A DNA stretch of 64,000 bases, from the NCBI GenBank assembly GCA_030550395.1, contig JAUQPL010000005.1, positions 4,007 through 68,006 on the forward strand, in the 5' to 3' direction. A program made the position numbers and the translations under genes. How positions within the stretch are numbered: the first letter of the stretch is position 1; every line of letters begins with the position of its first letter. The notes under the pieces are model-generated. The model had not been told where the DNA came from. It did not search any database and saw only the letters and a program-made list of their open reading frames with translations. Origin of the DNA: Bacteroidota bacterium. GTDB taxonomy: Bacteria > Bacteroidota > Ignavibacteria > Kapaibacteriales > HRBIN21. This document shows positions 20,629-28,774 of this stretch, in pieces.

Positions 20629-21419
20629 TGGAGCTCAGTCTCCAGGGCAAGAATGCCCTCGTCTGTGGCAGCACACAAGGCATTGGGCGGGCTATTGCCG
20701 AGCTTTTCGCTGCAGCGGGAGCATCCGTGACCATCTTCGCACGGGATCGCCTCCGCTCAGAAACTGTTCGCTCTCAGCTTCCCACCCCGGCACAGCAGCA
20801 GCACGACATACTCGTTGCCGATTTTACCTTCCCAGACCAAGTAGCACAAGTTCTGCAGCATCACCTGACCCAGACCGGACGCACTTACCACGTCCTGGTG
20901 CATAACACCGGAGGACCACCTCCGGGGAAACTTGCTGAGGCTCCAATTGAGGCCTTCGAGCAAGCATTTCGCCAACATCTGTGGACTGCCCACCGGCTCA
21001 TGCAAGCTCTCCTTCCGGGGATGCGCGCTGAAGGATATGGGCGCATTCTCCTGATCCTCTCTACCTCCGTGCGTCAGCCTTTGGAGGAGCTTGGAGTATC
21101 AAACACCGTCCGGGCAGCTTTGGCCAGTTGGATGAAGACGCTCTCCGTGGAGGTTGCCCCATGGGGCATCACAGTCAACGCCATCCTGCCGGGTAGTATC
21201 CGTACACGCCGTCTGGAAGAGCTTTGGCACTACCAAGCCCAGCGCACAGGGACGAGCGTAGAGGACATCATCGCTCGGACTGTAGCACAGATTCCCGTTG
21301 GACGGCTCGGACAACCTGAAGAAGTCGCTATGGTCGCCCTCTTCTTAGCCTCCCCGGCGGCAAGCTACATCACTGGCGTCAGTATTCCCGTTGACGGTGG
21401 TCGCACACGCTGTCTTTAG
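20628..21419 (+). CDS. Short-chain dehydrogenase/reductase family protein with altered active site
   Basis: A 263-residue Rossmann-fold protein. The NAD(P)-binding GSTQGIGRAIAELF is intact and HNTGGPPPG replaces the usual NNAG. Ser of the catalytic triad is plausible in LILSTSVRQP. The normal YxxxK is replaced: the aligned segment reads GVSNTVRAALASWMKTL, giving Ser for Tyr and Arg for Lys. The C-terminus GVSIPVDGGRTRCL is typical of SDRs. A subgroup of FabG-like proteins with this change exists, of unknown substrate. The start overlaps ispG by one base. The stop overlaps the convergent lipoprotein gene by 3 bases. Confidence 0.85.
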   Translation: MELSLQGKNALVCGSTQGIGRAIAELFAAAGASVTIFARDRLRSETVRSQLPTPAQQQHDILVADFTFPDQVAQVLQHHLTQTGRTYHVLVHNTGGPPPGKLAEAPIEAFEQAFRQHLWTAHRLMQALLPGMRAEGYGRILLILSTSVRQPLEELGVSNTVRAALASWMKTLSVEVAPWGITVNAILPGSIRTRRLEELWHYQAQRTGTSVEDIIARTVAQIPVGRLGQPEEVAMVALFLASPAASYITGVSIPVDGGRTRCL

Positions 21420-23110
21420 GGCAGCTTTACTGTGATCCCTTCCACACTCCAGCGCGGTTTGACCTCAATAGGTCCCATCCGACGGAAGCGTTCGGCAAAC
21501 CGATAGGGGAACACGGCGCCAGCGCTATAGCGCCCATTTCCGTCGGCATCGCAGAAGACCTCCAGCTCATAGAAGCCAGGGGGGATATCGGTGAAGCGCC
21601 ACCCACCGGGCTGTTGCAGACTCTGACGCCATATCCCCGCTGCCCCTTGGAGCGCCCGCAGCAGCAACACATACGGCCCCTGGCAACCTAGGCTATCGTA
21701 GAGCTCGCCAGCAAGTTCAGCGTAGTGCCGTGTATCGTAGACCTGAAAGTGGCGCACAATGGCTGTATCCGCTAAGCGGCGTCCCCCAGGAAGCTGTGCT
21801 GTCCGAAAGCGCACAGTCCATCGGTACCATTGTCCTGGGCTCCACCGCGATAGCGGGAAAATCCTCCAATGATTCGCAGCCCGGACTTCCCACCGAATTG
21901 GTACTGCTTGCCCTCGAGCATCTTCCACCCACAGCTCTGCAGCCGAGCTATCTAAAGGGGCCTCCGCCACCAGCTCCAACGGCTGCCACGGCAGAAGGGA
22001 GCGCGAACTATCGGCGGGGATAATCCGTGCCCACCTAACGGCGGCCGTATCCAAAGAGGAACGAAACCGGAAGTGCCAGCGCTGAGTACCTGCCCGCGCC
22101 TGATTTCCCGCCGTATCACGCACCCCGTCCTCCCGAAGGCGGAGCACGTATGGAACGAGCGTGTCAGCAGGATGTTGAAGCAGCAACTCAACTGCTGTTG
22201 CACTACCCGGCACGAGGAAAGCAGCCACAACAGGGAGCGTATCCGCCGCCACAGTATCCTCCACGCTGAAAGCCGCCGCATGCACCGAGAGCGTATCCAG
22301 CGGCTCGCTGAAAAGCACCTGAATTCGCTGCCGACTCTGCGGACGGATGTCCACAACCTCTGGGGGAGTTCTATCCACCGGCGGATTGAGCCGCAGCACA
22401 ACGACGGCTGGGGTATCCTCGCGCACCACAACCGGAGATACGCTTGTCCCAAAAGCATCCTGCCCATCGGTATAGAGCCCATTGCGATCGACATCACGAA
22501 TAGCAAACACACGGTACACGCCTCTGGGCAGCCCTTGGAGAGAAAAAGTCCCCGCCGTTCCAATCTGCGTCCGGTACGGTGGTGGCGTATGAGCAGGATT
22601 CAATGTATCAGCCTCAAGAACGCTGAGCGGATACGCCCATACGAAGACACCGGCTGGTTGAGGCTCTAGCAGATGCCCATCGATGCGTCCGCGATGGATG
22701 CGCTCCCCCGGTGAAAAAACAACGCTGGTTGCCGTCTCCGCAGTGTTTCCAGCAAGATCGCGATACTCGCTTCCCAGCGTGACTACATACGTTACTGTCG
22801 AGTCCAACGGCTGGAGAAAACGCAGCCGTAGTGTTTTCCCCCACCAATCCCAGCGAGCTTCCCACGGCGTTGCCGGCTGGACACTTATCGCCTGGACAAC
22901 AGAAGCCTTATCCACAAACTCGCTGAAGCGGAATGTTACCGTCCGCTCACGCACTCGTGTACTTCCCGAAGGAGGTTCAACTGCTACTACCCGGGGAGGC
23001 TCACGATCAGGGGGTCCCCCCGGCGGTGGTAACGGGTTGGCACATCCCCACAACAGTGCACCACCACAAAGCCACTTAGCTCCTAACCACTTCTCTGCCC
23101 ACCAGCTCAT
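21416..23110 (-). CDS. Ig-like domain lipoprotein
   Basis: A 564-residue protein with a lipoprotein signal (MSWWAEKWLGAKWLCGGALL then WGC) followed by a Pro-rich linker NPLPPPGGPPDREPP. The first domain, VVAVEPPSGSTRVRERTVTF to GNTAETATSVVF, is an Ig-like (Big_5/SbsA-type) fold common in Bacteroidetes surface lipoproteins. A carboxypeptidase-regulatory-like segment and a second Ig-like domain follow. Two Ca-binding-like strings are DVDRNGLYTDGQDAFG and DADGNGRYSAG. The start is placed at 23110, which keeps the lipobox near the N-terminus; the open frame extends to 23173. It overlaps the flippase gene by 35 bases. Confidence 0.8.
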   Translation of the reverse strand: MSWWAEKWLGAKWLCGGALLWGCANPLPPPGGPPDREPPRVVAVEPPSGSTRVRERTVTFRFSEFVDKASVVQAISVQPATPWEARWDWWGKTLRLRFLQPLDSTVTYVVTLGSEYRDLAGNTAETATSVVFSPGERIHRGRIDGHLLEPQPAGVFVWAYPLSVLEADTLNPAHTPPPYRTQIGTAGTFSLQGLPRGVYRVFAIRDVDRNGLYTDGQDAFGTSVSPVVVREDTPAVVVLRLNPPVDRTPPEVVDIRPQSRQRIQVLFSEPLDTLSVHAAAFSVEDTVAADTLPVVAAFLVPGSATAVELLLQHPADTLVPYVLRLREDGVRDTAGNQARAGTQRWHFRFRSSLDTAAVRWARIIPADSSRSLLPWQPLELVAEAPLDSSAAELWVEDARGQAVPIRWEVRAANHWRIFPLSRWSPGQWYRWTVRFRTAQLPGGRRLADTAIVRHFQVYDTRHYAELAGELYDSLGCQGPYVLLLRALQGAAGIWRQSLQQPGGWRFTDIPPGFYELEVFCDADGNGRYSAGAVFPYRFAERFRRMGPIEVKPRWSVEGITVKLP

Positions 23111-24380
23111 GTCGTGCCCGACGGATAAGGATGAGCAGCACAACTCCAACCGCATAAAGAGTCTCCATCCCAACGTAGATGAATGCCACGGCTATGCTCC
23201 CCCACAGCGGGAATCCCCACAAGGCGCTGAGGAAGCCTATTCCGAGGACAACAGCAGCCCATATTACCACCAGAGGCTGATAATTCGGCTGCGTTAGGGC
23301 ATAGGCTTCCGCCAGATGGGATAACATAACCCCCGGCATTGCCCATCCCATGACCTGTAACATAGGCACAGCCTCCTGAATCCGGAAGGTCAACTCTATC
23401 AACCACGGTGCCGTCACGTGCAGCACCAGCGCTACCGGCACCCCTACCAACAGGCTCAACCCCACAGCCCACGGAACAGCGAAGTACTCCGGCTGCTTGC
23501 TAAACTGTGGCAAAAACACGCGGAAGAAAGCGTTCGGCAACATCCGCAGGACTACCAGAAACCGCTGTGCCGCCGAATACGCGCCGATAACAGCCGCCGC
23601 TGCCCCAACCCAACCTAGCAACAAGACCCCGAAGCGCATATAGCCAATAGTCACAAAGCCGAGAGCAATCCAATACCAGCGCTGCGATAGAATAGCAAGG
23701 AGGCGCAGACCCGTTGCTCGCAGCCCCGCCTTCCTAATCTGCCGCACTACCTCGGTCACGTACGTTCGCCACGGGGACCAGGCTGGCTCCCATCGGCGTA
23801 TGAGCAGCCCCGACCATATCCATGCCGGAACGGCCGTGCCTAGCCCTTGGAAGACAATGACAAGCGGTAGAGACACTCCGATCACTATGGCGGCGATACC
23901 GCAGAGAGCACCAAGAGTACTACTGCCTGCAATCACTCTCCCCAACAAGCTCATTTGCCCCAAACCATGGAGCACCGCGTGGTAACTGCCAATGAAACTA
24001 TGTATCACCATGACGGCAAATGCAGCCACGGTTGGGACTAGCGCATCTACACGCCCCAAGAATACCGTCATTACAAGACCAACGGGAACTCCCACCAGAG
24101 CCAAGTACCACTTCGTGATTTGAGTTTCCCGAAGCGGCTCAATAATACGCCCCGTCCGCGCAACCTGCTGAGGCAAGGTGATGGCGAAATTGGCCTCTAC
24201 GAAAAGCTGGAGAAGGAGTCCCTGCGCCATACTGAAGGAGAACACCCCCAACTCTCCCGCCCCACGGAAACGCGCCAACACAATGGAGAGGAGCACAGCT
24301 CCAATGACGCCCAGCCCATCGGCAAGGAGGAATGCAATAACTGAACGCACCAGAGTTGGCAACGATCGTTGCTCGCTCAT
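23076..24380 (-). CDS. Wzx/MATE-like polysaccharide flippase
   Basis: A 434-residue membrane protein with about 12 helices, typical of oligosaccharide flippases that move lipid-linked glycans across the inner membrane. It contains the usual FLLADGLGVIGAVLLSIVLA start and YSAAQRFLVVLRMLPNAFFR, which resembles the RxFxxxPxxxxxVxxP loop of the family. The start at MSEQRS (24380) is preferred: the longer frame to 24440 would run through the tRNA-Asn gene. It is paired with the Ig-like lipoprotein gene. No polymerase or ligase is nearby. Confidence 0.83.
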   Translation of the reverse strand: MSEQRSLPTLVRSVIAFLLADGLGVIGAVLLSIVLARFRGAGELGVFSFSMAQGLLLQLFVEANFAITLPQQVARTGRIIEPLRETQITKWYLALVGVPVGLVMTVFLGRVDALVPTVAAFAVMVIHSFIGSYHAVLHGLGQMSLLGRVIAGSSTLGALCGIAAIVIGVSLPLVIVFQGLGTAVPAWIWSGLLIRRWEPAWSPWRTYVTEVVRQIRKAGLRATGLRLLAILSQRWYWIALGFVTIGYMRFGVLLLGWVGAAAAVIGAYSAAQRFLVVLRMLPNAFFRVFLPQFSKQPEYFAVPWAVGLSLLVGVPVALVLHVTAPWLIELTFRIQEAVPMLQVMGWAMPGVMLSHLAEAYALTQPNYQPLVVIWAAVVLGIGFLSALWGFPLWGSIAVAFIYVGMETLYAVGVVLLILIRRARHELVGREVVRS

Positions 24381-24403
24381 TTGCAGGAGAGGCTGTATTT
24401 TTG
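24380..24403 (+). promoter_or_regulatory. Promoter of tRNA-Asn (TTTG-N12-TATTTTTG)
   Basis: TTTG at 24380-24383, a 12-base spacer, TATTTTTG at 24396-24403, ending 22 bases before the mature tRNA 5' end. The same N12 arrangement precedes tRNA-fMet and recN. Confidence 0.55.
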
Positions 24404-24425
24404 CGTGTGCATTGACGTATACCCT

Positions 24426-24498
24426 TCCACGGTAGCTCAACGGTCAGAGCACCTGGCTGTTAACCAGGGGGCTGTGGGTTCGAATCCCACCCGTGGAG
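24426..24498 (+). tRNA. tRNA-Asn (GTT)
   Basis: Complete cloverleaf: acceptor tccacgg with ccgtgga, D-stem gctc/gagc, anticodon arm cctgg-ctGTTaa-ccagg, T-arm gtggg-ttcgaat-cccac, discriminator G. No CCA is encoded (the next bases are ctc), so a CCA-adding enzyme is needed. A terminator follows at 24506. Confidence 0.96.
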
Positions 24499-24505
24499 CT
24501 CAGGA

Positions 24506-24543
24506 AGAAGGGCAGCGCCAACAGGAGCTGCCCTTCTCTTTTT
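24506..24543 (+). terminator. Intrinsic terminator of tRNA-Asn
   Basis: A perfect 11-bp stem (agaagggcagc, 24506-24516, with gctgcccttct, 24527-24537) and a 10-base loop, followed by cttttt. Confidence 0.9.
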
Positions 24544-24564
24544 GCTGCCACCGCCTGATGGGCT

Positions 24565-24591
24565 TAAGGATATACGGTAACGTGCCGATAC
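24565..24591 (+). promoter_or_regulatory. Sigma-28 (FliA)-like promoter of motAB
   Basis: TAAG (24565-24568), 15 bases, GCCGATAC (24584-24591). The flagellar sigma-28 consensus is TAAA-N15-GCCGATAA, so two positions differ and the spacing is exact. It lies 92 bases before motA, after the tRNA terminator. Confidence 0.65.
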
Positions 24592-24683
24592 ATTGCCCAT
24601 GACCGCAGCCTGTGAGATAGAAAGCGCGTCCTGAGTATTCTCGGCGGGATAGCAGCAAGAAGGACAAAGGGTGCAGGAAGGCT

Positions 24684-25538
24684 ATGTTCGTACTCATCGG
24701 TTTAGCCGTGGTCTTTGCCAGCATCATTGCTGGCTACACAATGCATGGCGGACAGCTGCTCATCCTGTTCCAAATCAGCGAGTGGCTCATCATTGGAGGG
24801 GCAGCCTTGGGTTCGCTGCTCATTGCAAATCCTCCTGACTTGCTCCGCCGCATCGTGCAGGGAGCGCTGGCAACCATCCGAGGGAATCGGATTTCTAAGG
24901 CAGCTTACATTGAACTGTTGCAGTTCCTCTACGAAATCCTACAACTAGCAAAGCGCGAAGGGCTCATTGCTTTAGAGCGCCACGTCGAAGAGCCCGCAAA
25001 TAGCCCAATATTTACCAAGTATCCCTCCCTGATGGCAAATCACCACGCCGTCGCATTCTTCTGCGACACGATGAAAGTCATTCTCAACGGTGGCATCCCG
25101 CCCCACGACTTGGAAGACCTCATGGACATTGATTTGGAAACTGTCCATCAGAAGGAGGCTCGGGCGCCTTCAGCAATCATCACAATTGCTGATTCCCTGC
25201 CCGGGCTGGGGATCGTGGCGGCTGTGTTAGGTGTTGTTATCACGATGGGGAAAGTAGACCAACCGCCGGAAGTAGTCGGTCACAGCGTCGCCGCCGCGTT
25301 AGTGGGCACCTTCTTAGGGGTATTGCTCTCTTACGGCGTGGTTGGCCCTATTGGGCGGAATTTGGAAAACCTCACCTTGGCGGAACATCGCTACCTAAAC
25401 TGCATCAAAGCAACACTTTTAGCTTTTGTCAAAGGAGCCCCCCCGGTCATCGCTATTGAGTATGGGCGCCGGGCTATAGATCCCGATTTCCGTCCCAGCT
25501 TTCAAGAGACAGAGGAAGCCCTCAAACGGGGTCGGTGA
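24684..25538 (+). CDS. motA: Flagellar motor stator protein MotA
   Basis: A 284-residue inner-membrane proton-channel subunit. Four membrane helices are visible: residues ~1-20 and ~30-48, then two in the C-terminal half, the first being LPGLGIVAAVLGVVITMGKV. The latter carries the conserved LPGLGIVAAVLGV motif of MotA, with conserved Pro residues. HDLEDLMDIDLETVHQKEARAP matches the cytoplasmic rotor-contacting loop. The RBS ggaagg precedes the ATG. First gene of motA-motB-regulator, four bases before motB. Confidence 0.95.
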   Translation: MFVLIGLAVVFASIIAGYTMHGGQLLILFQISEWLIIGGAALGSLLIANPPDLLRRIVQGALATIRGNRISKAAYIELLQFLYEILQLAKREGLIALERHVEEPANSPIFTKYPSLMANHHAVAFFCDTMKVILNGGIPPHDLEDLMDIDLETVHQKEARAPSAIITIADSLPGLGIVAAVLGVVITMGKVDQPPEVVGHSVAAALVGTFLGVLLSYGVVGPIGRNLENLTLAEHRYLNCIKATLLAFVKGAPPVIAIEYGRRAIDPDFRPSFQETEEALKRGR

Positions 25539-25542
25539 ACCT

Positions 25543-26490
25543 ATGGCAGAAACGCGTCGGGAAGAGCCCATCATCATCCGTAAGCGCCGCCGTGGAGAGC
25601 ACGCCGGTCACCATGGTGGAGCATGGAAAGTTGCCTACGCCGATTTCGTCACTGCCATGATGGCGTTCTTCCTCGTCATGTGGATTATGCAATTGAGCGA
25701 ATCCGCCCGCAAAGCTATTGCTAGCTACTTCAACGAACCAGGTGCTTTCAGCTTTCTTACGGGCAAAGCTCTCCCCATAGACATTAAGATGCGCCCTGCT
25801 CGGTACGTGTTGGAAAAAGGCGCTGACTACCATGACAATTTCTCGGAGAGGGGAGGACCCTATCAGCCCTTTCCTATCGGGATTGGACTCACAGGAATCA
25901 AGCCCGAACAGTGGAAGCAACTTCAACAGGACAGTGCCCGCGCGGCCCAACGGTTGGAACAAGTCCAACAAGAGCTACAGCGGATGCTCCAGGAATTAGC
26001 GGCAACGAATCCAGAAGTCGGGGAACTTTTGGCTTCTCTGCGGCTGGAAATGACGCCGGAAGGGCTCCGCATTGAGTTGCTGGAAACGCGAGAAAATCTC
26101 TTCTTCCGTGTTGGGAGTGCAGAGCTCCGCCGCCCAGCCGTTCAGCTCTTGCAGCGACTTGCTCCCATCCTGGGGAAGTTGCCTAACTACGTAGAGCTTG
26201 AAGGACACACGGATAGTCGTACCTATCCTCCCACGTCTGTCTACACCAACTGGGAACTCTCTGCCGACCGAGCAAACGCTGCCCGCCGTGTGTTAGAAAC
26301 CTCAGGGCTCTGGTCCGGGCAAGTAAGTAGCGTGATTGGTTATGCTGATCGGAAGCTCCGAGTTCCGGGGAATCCCTTTGATACTTCTAACCGACGCGTA
26401 AGCATTTTGGTGCGCCGGCTTACCACAGCGGATTTCCTCCGCCTTATGCAAGCCCAACGGGATACCCTTTCGGCAAATCCAGCCCCATGA
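25543..26490 (+). CDS. motB: Flagellar motor stator protein MotB
   Basis: A 315-residue peptidoglycan-anchored stator subunit. A basic N-terminus (IRKRRRGEHAGHHGG) is followed by one membrane helix with the proton-binding Asp: AYADFVTAMMAFFLVMWIM. The C-terminal half is an OmpA-like peptidoglycan-binding domain (FFRVGSAELRRPAVQLLQRL, VELEGHTDSRTYP, LSADRANAARRVL). A Gln/Glu-rich coiled-coil-like linker joins them. Adjacent motA and the sigma-28-like promoter support a flagellar role, though no structural flagellar genes are in the window. Confidence 0.95.
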   Translation: MAETRREEPIIIRKRRRGEHAGHHGGAWKVAYADFVTAMMAFFLVMWIMQLSESARKAIASYFNEPGAFSFLTGKALPIDIKMRPARYVLEKGADYHDNFSERGGPYQPFPIGIGLTGIKPEQWKQLQQDSARAAQRLEQVQQELQRMLQELAATNPEVGELLASLRLEMTPEGLRIELLETRENLFFRVGSAELRRPAVQLLQRLAPILGKLPNYVELEGHTDSRTYPPTSVYTNWELSADRANAARRVLETSGLWSGQVSSVIGYADRKLRVPGNPFDTSNRRVSILVRRLTTADFLRLMQAQRDTLSANPAP

Positions 26491-27671
26491 AGAGTACGAG
26501 TATTCTCCTGGTCGATGACCAACCAACCGTGCTGGCAGCACTGGAAAATGCCATCCACGCTTTCTTTCCCCATGTCCAGATTCTGCTGACTACTTCTGCA
26601 GACGAGGCATGGGAACTGCTCCGCCAGCATCGCCCGGACATCGTGCTCAGCGATGTCGTGATGCCCACGGGGATGAGTGGTTTAGAGCTGTGTGAGCACA
26701 TCAAAGCCGACCCTACTCTTGCTTCAACGTACGTCATCCTAATGACAGCATTCAGCTCCCAGGAATGGACCTCCTCAATCCAGCGTCGGGCCGACGCTTT
26801 TCTGCGGAAACCCTTCCAATTGCTTGAGCTCCGTGACAAACTGGAGGCAGCCTTTCGGGTAATTGAACTGTCTCGGTCTCGGCTTCATCAGAGCAGGGAA
26901 GAAGTGAACTCTCGTCAGACAGAGCTCAACGCCTTCCTCATAGCCCTCCTTTGTCTGCGTTCTCCTTCCCTGGCGGAATTAGCCGAAAATCTCAACAAAG
27001 CTGCCCAATGGCTCTGTCAGCATGTTGAAGGGCTCTCGGAAGCCGAGCGCGCAGCTTCCCCGCGGTTGGGCTCTGCATATGTCTTGGGTCGTCTTACTCT
27101 GCCGGACTCTCTCCTCCATGAGCCCCTGACCCGAAACGGCTACCTTAGCCATGAACTCATGGTGCAAGTCCCCTTAGGAGCTGCTACGGTCTGCCGTCAT
27201 CACCCGCAGTTAGCCCCCCTGGCACCTATCCTGAGCTCCCTGGCTGAAAACTGGGATGGGTCTGGATTCCCCGAGCACCGGCGAGCATGGGATATTCCCT
27301 TTTCCTCGCGGCTATTCCGCTTGATTGTTGACTTTGAGGAGCTGCTATGGATTTCTCCTCAACCTCCCCCGTTAGTCGCCGCCCACTTAGAACGCTATGC
27401 CCGCCAGGCGTACGACGTCCAACTCCTCCCCTTCATCTCCCAGTATGCTGCCGTCCGAGAAACTCGGAGCGACGTTCTTGCTGTTGGATTGCACGAACTC
27501 CACGAAGGCATGGTGTTGGCGCACGATATCCAGACCCGAACAGGACTTAAACTTGCCACCGCTGGAACGGTCCTGACTCAACGCCTTGTAGAACGCCTCC
27601 TGCGCCACCATGCCAACGATCCCATCGTTGGGCTTATCCTTGTGCGGCGCTCTGCGGAAGGTTCTCCATAG
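26487..27671 (+). CDS. Response regulator with degenerate HD-GYP-like output domain
   Basis: A 394-residue protein. Residues 1-125 are a receiver domain with acidic DD (11-12), phosphoacceptor Asp in VLSDVVMP, Thr/Ala in LMTAFS and Lys in FLRKPFQ. The rest resembles an HD-GYP domain: AENWDGSGFPEHRRAWDIPF matches the GYP-side HxxWDGxGYPxxxxGxxIP segment. The catalytic HD and the HHE histidines are not recognisable, so cyclic-di-GMP hydrolysis is doubtful. Overlap with motB (ATGA) suggests a role in motility or stator control. The 3' end overlaps the convergent gene by 38 bases. Confidence 0.8.
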   Translation: MKSTSILLVDDQPTVLAALENAIHAFFPHVQILLTTSADEAWELLRQHRPDIVLSDVVMPTGMSGLELCEHIKADPTLASTYVILMTAFSSQEWTSSIQRRADAFLRKPFQLLELRDKLEAAFRVIELSRSRLHQSREEVNSRQTELNAFLIALLCLRSPSLAELAENLNKAAQWLCQHVEGLSEAERAASPRLGSAYVLGRLTLPDSLLHEPLTRNGYLSHELMVQVPLGAATVCRHHPQLAPLAPILSSLAENWDGSGFPEHRRAWDIPFSSRLFRLIVDFEELLWISPQPPPLVAAHLERYARQAYDVQLLPFISQYAAVRETRSDVLAVGLHELHEGMVLAHDIQTRTGLKLATAGTVLTQRLVERLLRHHANDPIVGLILVRRSAEGSP

Positions 27672-28710
27672 GGCTTCCCGCAGAGGCAAACAGCTGATTC
27701 CACCGCCGCTGAGCTCGGCTCCTCCATATCCCCCGATGATAAACATAGCCAACGATCAGCGGTAGAGCAATCGTGGCTTCGCAGAAGACCATCTGCTCAT
27801 CCGTATTGGCAACTTTACCCCACGAACTGGCTTCCCGCAGGGTGGAACCGGAAAGCCCTCCATCGCGCTCATCGGCAACCGTGATCTGAAGAGCATATTT
27901 GTGCATCGGCACTGGAATCCCCAACACGTCTGCCGCAACGACCACATCCTGGGCGAAATTCTTCGGAACACCTCCGCCCACCATCACCAATCCCGTCTCC
28001 CCCGCCTGTACTTTCAGGTACGTCAGCTCCCGAAAATCCTTGACCGAGTCAATAGCAACATGCCGCTCGGGATGGCGATGTTGATGAAGCACAAGCCCAA
28101 ATCCTGCTGAGCAATCAGAGAAGGCTGGAACAAAGATTGGAACCCCATGCTCGTAGGCCGTGCGCACGATAGAATCCTCCCCCAGACCTCGTTCAGTTAG
28201 ATATTGCCCCAGAGCAATGATGAACTCTCGGGAACTGTAGACCCCTGGCTCAAGCTGTTCAGCGATCTCAGCAATCGTATGATCGCAGACCCGCAGCTCC
28301 TCCTCGTCAATGAAGGTGTCGTAGATACGGTCAATCATCAGCTCACGCAGCTCATCGTCATCCACCCGCGCTGTCCCCTGGTAATGCCGGAAACCCAGGG
28401 CTTCGAAGAAATCCTGATCAACAACGATAGCACCGGTGGAGACGATCACATCTACCATGCGACAGCGGATAGCCTCAACCACGACACGGCGTAATCCAGC
28501 ACTGACCAGTGAGCCTGCCAGACAGAGGATCACCGTACAGCGCTCGTCTTGCAGCATCCTTTCATAAATCTGCGCTGCCCGATAAAGATTCCGCGCCTGG
28601 AAGGACATCCGCCCCATTGCCTCCACCAACGGAGCAATGTCAGGGTAGCCAGTGATGTCTATGTGTTCAACCACGGCCTCTGGACGCAAGTACTGGCTCT
28701 TCTGTACCAT
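27634..28710 (-). CDS. Deoxyhypusine synthase family protein
   Basis: A 358-residue protein of the deoxyhypusine/homospermidine synthase fold, which transfers the aminobutyl group of spermidine using NAD. Visible marks are LAGSLVSAGLRRVV, VDVIVSTGAIVVDQDFFEALG, PIFVPAFSDCSAGFG, VMVGGGVPKNF, and the active-site lysine region LREASSWGKV. Eukaryotic and archaeal enzymes act on eIF5A/aIF5A, which bacteria lack. Bacterial members may make homospermidine or modify another acceptor, which cannot be decided here. No other polyamine gene is adjacent; gmhA lies upstream. Confidence 0.87.
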   Translation of the reverse strand: MVQKSQYLRPEAVVEHIDITGYPDIAPLVEAMGRMSFQARNLYRAAQIYERMLQDERCTVILCLAGSLVSAGLRRVVVEAIRCRMVDVIVSTGAIVVDQDFFEALGFRHYQGTARVDDDELRELMIDRIYDTFIDEEELRVCDHTIAEIAEQLEPGVYSSREFIIALGQYLTERGLGEDSIVRTAYEHGVPIFVPAFSDCSAGFGLVLHQHRHPERHVAIDSVKDFRELTYLKVQAGETGLVMVGGGVPKNFAQDVVVAADVLGIPVPMHKYALQITVADERDGGLSGSTLREASSWGKVANTDEQMVFCEATIALPLIVGYVYHRGIWRSRAQRRWNQLFASAGSPMENLPQSAAQG

Positions 28711-28774
28711 CTCCCATCTCTGCCTGTGTAAAACACAACGGTGCCGAAGGACGAACGGTCAGCAACTCTGTTGC

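Noticed and set aside
24381-24440. Longer N-terminus of the flippase gene
   Set aside because: It would run antisense through the 5' part of tRNA-Asn and adds residues unlike the family start.
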